Below, in pieces: positions 5,729 to 11,210 of a stretch of 12,824 bases of DNA. This DNA is from an uncultured Mailhella sp. (GTDB lineage Bacteria > Desulfobacterota > Desulfovibrionia > Desulfovibrionales > Desulfovibrionaceae), in assembly GCA_948482415.1 (NCBI GenBank), contig CAOMFZ010000044.1, positions 1 through 12,824 on the forward strand, in the 5' to 3' direction. Numbering within the stretch: position 1 is the stretch's first letter; every line of letters starts with the position of its first letter. Under the pieces are notes generated by a model. That model made no database searches. It had not been told where the DNA came from and saw nothing but the letters and a program-made list of their open reading frames with translations. Position numbers and translations under genes: made by a program.

Positions 5729-7750
5729 TTATATGGTGTCATAATGTAAAAACTGCATGCTGAGGCTTGCTCTGCCCTGGGTAGCAGAACGCAGACTGGT
5801 TGCAAAGCCAAAAAGTTCCTGCATGGGAGCAAGGGCAGCAATACATTTGAGGTCTTGTTTTTCATACAGCTGCTCAACTTTAGCCTTACAGGTGTTCAAA
5901 AGGTTCATGCATGCGCCGAGATTGTCTTCCGGCACAGTGATTTCGAGTTTCATGATCGGATACAGGGTAATGACAGATGCTTGTGAATAGGCTTGTTCCA
6001 TGGCAAAATGAAGCGCATTTTGTATACCCACCAGACTCATATTTTCCGTTTCAATGATATTTTCAAGATTGAATTGAATATCAGTCAGCGCCAAGCCGTC
6101 ATTGCAGCCGCTTTCCAAAATGCTTGCACAGTATTCTTCAACAGATTTGACTGGATCTTCTTTGGTATTGGCTTTTTGTTTTTGGAGAACCGCACTTGCC
6201 GTATCAGAAATGATAATGCTGCTGCCTTGTCCGCGTTCACGTTTTGCAATGGAAATTTCCACATATCCCTGATGAAGTTTGTCGCCAAGTTCGCGTTCAA
6301 AGCGGTAACTTGCCTGTATGGGCTTGGCATTATTGATGCTTTCTTTCAGAATTACCTGAGGATTGCCCACTCTGGGCTTAATTTTGTATTCCCGTTCTAT
6401 GCGTTCGGATAAAACAGATAAATGCAGCTCACCCATACCTGAAACAAGACAAAATCCTTCTTCATTATTAACAACAAGGGTTGGGTCTTCCAGAGAGTAG
6501 CGTTCAAGAGCAGCGGTCAAAGTTTCTGCTTCTACACTGTTTTTAGGCTCAAAAGTAAGGGAAATAACAGGCTGAAATTTGGTAAAATCTTCGTAGGGGG
6601 CAAGGTTTGTGTCACTGGAAAGCGTGTGTCCGGTCTGGACAGTTTTCATGCCAATAATCCCAATTAAATCACCGGCATAGGCTTCCTTTACTTTTTCTCG
6701 GTAATCAGCATGAAGTTTATAAATATGGTCAATGCGTTCATGCTTTTTGAGGTTGACATTATAGAGCGTAGAACTTTCTTTTATGATGCCGTTATATATT
6801 CGCAATAAAGAAAATCTGTAGTTATTTTCAAGTATCACTTTAAATATAAGCGCTTTGATTGTATCAGGATTAAATGCTTCTGATCTAAGGGGCTTTGCTT
6901 CCAAAGGACTTGGAAGATAATCGCAAATTGCGTCAAGCAGAGGCTGAATGCCGCTGTTTTTCAGGGCAGAGCCCATGAGCGTCGGAGTAGCAAGTTTGGC
7001 AATGGTAATGGTGCGCAGGCTTTGCTTGATGTCGTCCAGCGTATAGGTTTTATTGAAATATTTTTCTAAAAAGTTGTCGTCCAGTTCGGCTATTTCTTCC
7101 AATAATTTGTCCCGCCAGATTTCAGCTTCAACAAGCGCGTCACCTTCCAAAGGCGTATATGTCACTGTTTCGCCCTGATCTTCATCTGAAAATTCAATTT
7201 TTTGCAAAGTCAGCAAATCAGCCAGCCCTGAAAAATCCTGCCCCTGCCCAAGGGGAATTTGCAAAACAAGGGGCTTTGTTTGTAAACGCGTTTGCATGGA
7301 AAGAAGCACATTTTCAAAATCTGCACCTATCCTGTCCAATTTATTGATGAAAGCAATTTTAGGTATTTGCAGATTTTCAGATTGCCGCCATACAGTTTCT
7401 GACTGCGGCTCAACCCCGCCCACAGCACAAAAAATGCCTACAGCGCCGTCAAGCACCCGCAGAGAGCGTTCTACTTCTATGGTAAAATCAACGTGTCCTG
7501 GGGTATCTATGAGGTTGATAGTATAGTCTTTCCATTCGCAGTGAGTGCTTGCGGCTGTAATGGTTATGCCGCGTTCCTGTTCTTCGGGCATAAAATCCAT
7601 GGTGGCACTGCCTTCGTGCACTTCGCCCATACGGTGAATTTTATGCGTATAATACAGAATACGTTCGGAAACTGTGGTTTTGCCTGCGTCAATGTGGGCA
7701 ATAATTCCAATATTTCTGGTTGATTGTATATGTTCGAGGATTTTTTTCAT
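5729..7750 (-). CDS. Elongation factor G paralogue with altered domains IV and V, 673 aa
   Basis: EF-G-family GTPases move tRNA and mRNA through the ribosome or help split it after termination. The G domain is intact: P-loop AHIDAGKTT (18-26), RGITITAAS switch (60-68), DTPGH (82-86), NKLD (136-139), GSALKN. Domain II (about 290-375), domain III with GMGELHLSV, and the domain V end (LFGFATSLRSATQGRAS) are also clear. However, the domain IV signatures GGRGQYG and GGxIP are missing, the tip loop HDVDSSE is replaced by an unrelated stretch around 564-572, and the domain V Arg-Arg-Gly is replaced near 622-624 (KAK). No rpsL, rpsG or tuf is nearby, so this is not the str-operon fusA. A dedicated recycling-type EF-G, or a ribosome-protection relative, is possible. 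The ATG at 7750 has only a weak SD; the gap from the upstream gene is 13 nt and 35 nt separate it from the ksgA ATG. Confidence 0.9.
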   Translation of the reverse strand: MKKILEHIQSTRNIGIIAHIDAGKTTVSERILYYTHKIHRMGEVHEGSATMDFMPEEQERGITITAASTHCEWKDYTINLIDTPGHVDFTIEVERSLRVLDGAVGIFCAVGGVEPQSETVWRQSENLQIPKIAFINKLDRIGADFENVLLSMQTRLQTKPLVLQIPLGQGQDFSGLADLLTLQKIEFSDEDQGETVTYTPLEGDALVEAEIWRDKLLEEIAELDDNFLEKYFNKTYTLDDIKQSLRTITIAKLATPTLMGSALKNSGIQPLLDAICDYLPSPLEAKPLRSEAFNPDTIKALIFKVILENNYRFSLLRIYNGIIKESSTLYNVNLKKHERIDHIYKLHADYREKVKEAYAGDLIGIIGMKTVQTGHTLSSDTNLAPYEDFTKFQPVISLTFEPKNSVEAETLTAALERYSLEDPTLVVNNEEGFCLVSGMGELHLSVLSERIEREYKIKPRVGNPQVILKESINNAKPIQASYRFERELGDKLHQGYVEISIAKRERGQGSSIIISDTASAVLQKQKANTKEDPVKSVEEYCASILESGCNDGLALTDIQFNLENIIETENMSLVGIQNALHFAMEQAYSQASVITLYPIMKLEITVPEDNLGACMNLLNTCKAKVEQLYEKQDLKCIAALAPMQELFGFATSLRSATQGRASLSMQFLHYDTI

Positions 7751-7763
7751 GGCTTACTCACTT

Positions 7764-8600
7764 TTAGGCATTGTCAGTTGGCGGATAATTGATTTCAAGA
7801 TTGCTGAATTGGAGTATATCGTAAAAAAAGTCTTGTGGCAATTGGGAGTGTTTGAAACAAAATTCCATACCCGAGCCATAGTTTTGGGTGCCTGCTTCTG
7901 TGCTGATAAAAGAAATATCATAGAGCTTTTGGGATTGTAAAAGCCCGGCAAAATGTTCACGGCTTGTGAGCGGGGGATTTTCAGCACTATAGATTACTGT
8001 CGCTGCATTGCCGTAAGAAAGGGAGAGTATTTCTTTTTGAAAATGCCGGGCACAGACAGAAAAGTTAAGATTGTCTGTAAATGTGTTGATAGGTTTGACA
8101 GCAGACAAATTTAATTTATTTGCACCGCAAAAAACATATTTTGTCAGAATATTTTCTTTTGAAAGCTGTTCGGCAAATTCTTCGATTTTTTCTTTCTCCA
8201 GAAGATAATAAGAATTTTCTATGCCGCAGAGTTCCAGACAAGCAAGAAAAAGCAAAAATTGTTCCTGCGGCATGCCGTTATCAATAAAAACAAAAAGTTG
8301 TTTTACATTTGCGCGTATTGCCTGACAGAGGAGTGCCAGAAATTTTGCAGGTGCGGAATAAGCTTTGTCAATGAAAAAACAGGCATTTTCAACTGCTTGT
8401 TTTTTATAGCCCTTACAGAAACCGGAGGAAGATTTTTCGATAAATATTTCCTGTACTTCCTGCACAGAATTGTCTGAAAAATGAAAGGCTATGGCAGTCT
8501 TGATTAAATTTCGTATGGCAGGCGTGCATGTTTCATACGCATTTGCACATATTTCATCAGCAATTTTATACTCTTGCAGCATATCAAATAAATTTTGCAT
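7764..8600 (-). CDS. Protein of unknown function, first gene of the EF-G/ksgA operon, 278 aa
   Basis: I do not recognise this protein. It has no signal peptide and no clear membrane segment. It is cysteine-rich for its size (about ten) and looks like an alpha/beta enzyme: a helical N-terminus (to about residue 75), then hydrophobic strands (QLFVFID, YVFCG, AATVIYS). The alternation of strands, and the ENPPLTSREHFAGLL stretch, faintly recall the histidinol dehydrogenase/aldehyde dehydrogenase superfamily, but no catalytic motif is visible and I would not name it so. The ATG at 8600 has GGAG 6 nt upstream, and the stop is 13 nt before the EF-G gene, so it is co-transcribed with the EF-G and ksgA genes. 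Being first in a translation-related operon hints at a ribosome-linked role, but this is inference only. Confidence 0.8.
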   Translation of the reverse strand: MQNLFDMLQEYKIADEICANAYETCTPAIRNLIKTAIAFHFSDNSVQEVQEIFIEKSSSGFCKGYKKQAVENACFFIDKAYSAPAKFLALLCQAIRANVKQLFVFIDNGMPQEQFLLFLACLELCGIENSYYLLEKEKIEEFAEQLSKENILTKYVFCGANKLNLSAVKPINTFTDNLNFSVCARHFQKEILSLSYGNAATVIYSAENPPLTSREHFAGLLQSQKLYDISFISTEAGTQNYGSGMEFCFKHSQLPQDFFYDILQFSNLEINYPPTDNA

Positions 8601-8622
8601 AAAAACTCCGCATAAAAACTCG
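8597..8622 (-). repeat. 13-bp tandem duplication covering a ribosome site and start codon
   Basis: The plus strand reads GCATAAAAACTCC followed at once by GCATAAAAACTCG, so 12 of 13 positions agree. On the minus strand each unit holds a SD-like (G)GAG, a TTTTT spacer and an ATG. The proximal unit supplies the SD and start codon of the 278-aa gene. The distal unit offers an out-of-frame ATG. Confidence 0.85.
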
Positions 8623-8638
8623 ATTGGCTCGTGCTGTT

Positions 8639-8667
8639 AAAATAACGGGTTGCATTTATTTTGTCTA
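8639..8667 (-). promoter_or_regulatory. Candidate promoter for the 278-aa protein/EF-G/ksgA operon
   Basis: On the minus strand TAGACA (8667-8662, 5 of 6 to the -35 consensus) and TATTTT (8644-8639, 4 of 6) are 17 nt apart. It lies about 40 bp before the first ATG of the operon. It overlaps the probable promoter region of the divergent cardiolipin synthase gene, so the two may compete for polymerase. Confidence 0.45.
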
Positions 8668-8676
8668 TGAGATAAT
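8650..8676 (+). promoter_or_regulatory. Weak candidate promoter for the cls-folK operon
   Basis: TTGCAT (8650-8655) and GATAAT (8671-8676, 5 of 6) are present, but the spacer is only 15 nt. A 17-nt spacing would use the poorer TAATTA. Either would start transcription a short way upstream of the strong GGAGG ribosome site at 8690-8694. The exact promoter is uncertain. Confidence 0.3.
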
Positions 8677-8698
8677 TAAGCAAAATTATGGAGGCACT

Positions 8699-10144
8699 AT
8701 GTCTTTATTTATTGTTCTGACTATTTTCTTTATTTTATATTATATAATCGCGGCATTAGCGATAGTTCACTGCCTGCTGCATTCAAAATATCCACAGGGA
8801 GCGCTCGCGTGGTGCGGGGTTATTTTTATGCTTCCCGCTGTGGGGGCATTTTTATATTTTATTTTTGGGGTCAATCGAATTGACAGCCGTGCAGTCAAAT
8901 TATTTAATCAGGCGGCTGAGGCGCGGCACAAGCATCTTGAAAGTATACGCACAAAACACTGGTCTCCGACGCCTACAAAATATTCACGCGAACAGTACCC
9001 TATTATGGGAATTGGCGAGCGAAGCCAGGGCTTGCCTTGTCTTGGCGGAAATACTATTGAAGCGCTTTTTAATGGTGACGAAGCCTATCCGAAAATGCTC
9101 GAAGCCATTAATAATGCGCAAAAATATGTATTTTTATCTACCTATATTTTCAGCGGGAAAAAAAGCGGGGCAAGTTTTGCAGAAGCCCTTATCAATGCCC
9201 ATAAACGAGGAATTATGGTTCGGGTTATTGTGGACGGACTGGGAACATTTTTGAGTTTTACACTGCTGCACCGCAAACTCAAAAAAGCGGGCATTCCTGT
9301 TTATTTCTTTATTCCTTTTCAGCTTTTTCCTTTTCAGATTTGCATCAATCTGCGCAATCACAGAAAACTGCTGATTTGCGATGATATTGCCTTTACAGGC
9401 GGAATGAATATTTCTGATGATAATTTATTGCAGGAAAATCCCCGTCATGGTGTGCAGGACGTGCATTTTAAATGTACAGGACCCATTGTCATGGCTTTGC
9501 GCGAGGGCTTTTTGCTTGATTTGGCTTTTGTCACCAGACAGCAGCAAAATATTACGTTTTCCATTTGCCCGCCAACAGGAACCATGGACGCCCGTCTTAT
9601 CATGGACGGTCCCGGCAATGATGACGATTTGATTATTAATTTGCTGTGCGGTGTTTTCAGCAGTGCCAAAAAGGAAATTGCTATTGTCAATCCGTACTTT
9701 CTGCCTACACGGGAAATTATCAGCGCTCTTATGAGTGCTGTGACGCGGGGTGTGCGTGTTCGGGTTATTTTGCCTGAAAAATTAGACCATAATTTTGTTG
9801 CCTGGGCGGGGGATCATCTTTTGCCCGGTTTAATTCACGGCGGTATAAAAATTTATAAACAGCCGGAGCCTTTTGCCCATACCAAGCTGGTGCTGATAGA
9901 TGAAGTGTATACCTTTTTAGGCTCCACTAATTTTGATCCCAGAAGTTTAAAACTTAATTTTGAATTAAATTTAGAGGTTTTTTCCCAGCAATTAAATTCC
10001 TATCTGGGCTTTTTTGTAGACAGTGTTTTGGCAAATTCAAAGGAAATTTCACCGCTCGAATTTGAAAATACAAAATATCCTTTTCTTGGTTTATTGAAAA
10101 AATTACGAAATGCAGGAATGTGGATTTTTAGTCCATATTTATAG
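8699..10144 (+). CDS. cls: Cardiolipin synthase (phospholipase D family), 481 aa
   Basis: This membrane enzyme condenses two phosphatidylglycerols to cardiolipin and glycerol. Two N-terminal membrane segments (about 2-24 and 36-56) are followed by two phospholipase D domains with complete HxKx4D motifs: His221-Lys223-Asp228, followed by GGMNISDD, and His394-Lys396-Asp401, followed by GSTNFDPRS. The length is close to E. coli ClsA (486 aa). I start at ATG 8699 (MSLFIVLTIF), which has GGAGG 5 nt upstream. An upstream in-frame TTG (8624) would add 25 residues ahead of the membrane helix and lies in the promoter region, so I reject it. It heads a plus-strand operon: its TAG stop overlaps the ribosome site of folK. 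Confidence 0.93.
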   Translation: MSLFIVLTIFFILYYIIAALAIVHCLLHSKYPQGALAWCGVIFMLPAVGAFLYFIFGVNRIDSRAVKLFNQAAEARHKHLESIRTKHWSPTPTKYSREQYPIMGIGERSQGLPCLGGNTIEALFNGDEAYPKMLEAINNAQKYVFLSTYIFSGKKSGASFAEALINAHKRGIMVRVIVDGLGTFLSFTLLHRKLKKAGIPVYFFIPFQLFPFQICINLRNHRKLLICDDIAFTGGMNISDDNLLQENPRHGVQDVHFKCTGPIVMALREGFLLDLAFVTRQQQNITFSICPPTGTMDARLIMDGPGNDDDLIINLLCGVFSSAKKEIAIVNPYFLPTREIISALMSAVTRGVRVRVILPEKLDHNFVAWAGDHLLPGLIHGGIKIYKQPEPFAHTKLVLIDEVYTFLGSTNFDPRSLKLNFELNLEVFSQQLNSYLGFFVDSVLANSKEISPLEFENTKYPFLGLLKKLRNAGMWIFSPYL

Positions 10145-10151
10145 AGGTTGT

Positions 10152-10655
10152 ATGCGCTGTTATCTTTGTTTAGGTTCCAATCTTGGCAATACGGAAGAAA
10201 ATTTGGCAAAAGCCGTAGCAGGAATTTGTGAACATTCTCAAATTAAGCTTATGGCAACGTCTTCGATTTATAAAACAGAACCGCAGGGAGATAAAAATCA
10301 GGAGTGGTTTGCCAATCAAGTGATTGAAATTGAATATGCCGGTGTACGGTCTCTGGAATATGCCGCAGATACGCTGATGAGCTATCTTTTAGGCGTAGAG
10401 GCAGGCATGGGCAGAAGCCGTGATGAAGCCCGCCGTTTTGGACCGAGGGTGATTGATATTGATATTATTTTATTGGAAAATTATTGTGTATCAACGTCCC
10501 TTGTTGACGTCCCCCATAAGCGGGCACTGGATAGAGCCTTTGTATTAATTCCCTTGCAAGAAATTGCTCCTCATATTACTATACAAAATATAGCTGTTGA
10601 CGAAGCTTTGGCTCGTTTGGAATATCGACTTGAGGGAAATAAAATTTATCAATAA
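10152..10655 (+). CDS. folK: 2-amino-4-hydroxy-6-hydroxymethyldihydropteridine pyrophosphokinase (HPPK), 167 aa
   Basis: This cytoplasmic enzyme transfers pyrophosphate from ATP to 6-hydroxymethyl-7,8-dihydropterin in folate synthesis. Motifs seen: LGSNLGN (7-13), SSIYKTEP (37-44), GRSRDEARRFGPRVIDIDIIL (in two parts, 87-107) with the metal-binding Asp102 and Asp104, and the PHKR...R.FVLIPL segment (121-135). Length and motif order match E. coli HPPK (about 159 aa). The ATG at 10152 has AGAGG 4-5 nt upstream, overlapping the cls stop. An earlier in-frame ATG (10110) lies inside cls and is rejected. No other folate gene is in the window; it sits between a lipid enzyme and a small zinc-finger protein. 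Confidence 0.95.
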   Translation: MRCYLCLGSNLGNTEENLAKAVAGICEHSQIKLMATSSIYKTEPQGDKNQEWFANQVIEIEYAGVRSLEYAADTLMSYLLGVEAGMGRSRDEARRFGPRVIDIDIILLENYCVSTSLVDVPHKRALDRAFVLIPLQEIAPHITIQNIAVDEALARLEYRLEGNKIYQ

Positions 10656-10685
10656 AAATAAGATATTGTGAAAAGTGAGGAAAAT

Positions 10686-10961
10686 ATGATTTTTAAAATT
10701 TTGTTATTTGCCGTGGCAGCCTATGCACTGTATCGTTTGTTTATGAATGACAGAAAGAAAAGTGCTGAACAGACAGAAAATGAAGAAGCAAAGAAAGTTG
10801 CGGACGGCACCTTGGTACGCGACCCCATTTGCGGTGTGTATGTGGAAAAAGACAGCAGTTTTTCTGTTCGCAACGGCGATATTGTGGAATATTTTTGCAG
10901 TGACGACTGCAGACAAAAATATATTAAACAAGTTCAGGAACAGCGTAAACTTGAAGAATAA
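10686..10961 (+). CDS. Small membrane-anchored YHS/TRASH-type zinc-finger protein, 91 aa
   Basis: An N-terminal hydrophobic helix (about 3-20) is followed by a basic and then acidic linker, so the domain is probably held on the cytoplasmic side. The C-terminal domain has DPICGVYV (46-53) and EYFCSDDCRQKY (68-79), giving Cys49, Cys71 and Cys75, the layout of YHS/TRASH-like treble-clef metal-binding domains. The first part resembles the CGVYV motif of small proteins common in proteobacteria whose role is not known. I start at ATG 10686, with GTGAGG 5 nt upstream; a GTG at 10668 would add six residues. It is 30 nt after folK and is the last gene of that operon, followed by a terminator. Confidence 0.8.
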   Translation: MIFKILLFAVAAYALYRLFMNDRKKSAEQTENEEAKKVADGTLVRDPICGVYVEKDSSFSVRNGDIVEYFCSDDCRQKYIKQVQEQRKLEE

Positions 10962-10995
10962 TGCTTTAATATAATTCTTTCATATCATTAACCAT

Positions 10996-11026
10996 AAAAA
11001 AGGGGAACAATACGTTTCCCTTTTTG
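10996..11026 (+). terminator. Bidirectional intrinsic terminator after the cls-folK-YHS operon
   Basis: AAAAAGGGGAAC (10997-11008) pairs with GTTTCCCTTTTT (11014-11025), 12 bp with one G-U pair and a 5-nt loop. There are runs of A before it and T after it, so it can work in both directions and could also stop ilvD transcripts from the other side. Confidence 0.9.
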
Positions 11027-11110
11027 TTGCATGTAGAATATGCCGGATCATTTCTTGATAAGCTTCAAAATCTGTTAGAACAATTCCTGGTAGTATCAAG
11101 AATATTCATT

Positions 11111-11139
11111 CCCTGTTATGGACAACGTCCATAACAGGG
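11111..11139. other. Perfect 13-bp hairpin in the convergent intergenic gap
   Basis: CCCTGTTATGGAC (11111-11123) is followed by AAC and then its exact complement GTCCATAACAGGG (11127-11139). On the plus strand it is followed by TTTT, so it could be a back-up terminator for the cls operon. It could equally be an operator or a remnant of a mobile repeat. No gene in the window obviously uses it. Confidence 0.7.
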
Positions 11140-11145
11140 TTTTGA

Positions 11146-11186
11146 GGGGGATTGGGGGAAATCATTTCCCCCATAAAAAAAGAAAA
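11146..11186 (+). repeat. G-run/C-run palindromic intergenic element, copy 2
   Basis: It reads G5, ATT, G5, AAA TCA TTT, C5, then ATAAAAAAAG. Its core of 26 bases is identical to copy 1 read on the minus strand (3832-3794), and the differences are in the 3-nt spacer and the A-run length. The stem is 9 bp (11153-11173). It lies past the terminator of the upstream plus-strand gene and has the same orientation as that gene, as copy 1 does. Confidence 0.75.
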
Positions 11187-11210
11187 AAAAGAGTTAGAAC
11201 CTATTGTTCT
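11172..11210 (-). terminator. Weak candidate terminator of ilvD
   Basis: On the minus strand AGAAC and GTTCT (11210-11196) form a 5-bp stem that starts at the last base of the ilvD stop codon. It is followed after 5 nt by long T-tracts (11190-11175). The stem is short and has no strong G-C core, so the bidirectional hairpin at 10997-11025 may be the more effective stop. Confidence 0.3.

Noticed and set aside
5993..6412. 139-codon plus-strand frame opposite the EF-G gene
   Set aside because: Antisense shadow of a well-supported gene, with no translation signals or family motif.
5729..7750. Tetracycline-resistance ribosome protection protein
   Set aside because: The N-terminal region (MGEVHEGSATMDF, QERGITIT) is EF-G-like rather than TetM-like, so I call it an EF-G paralogue, although a protection role is not excluded.
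8624..8698. TTG-initiated 25-residue N-terminal extension of cardiolipin synthase
   Set aside because: The extension lies in the divergent promoter region, lacks an SD, and the ATG at 8699 has a strong GGAGG directly upstream of the usual N-terminal membrane helix.
8865..9254. 129-codon plus-strand frame inside cls
   Set aside because: It overlaps the first phospholipase D domain in another frame and shows no sign of being translated.
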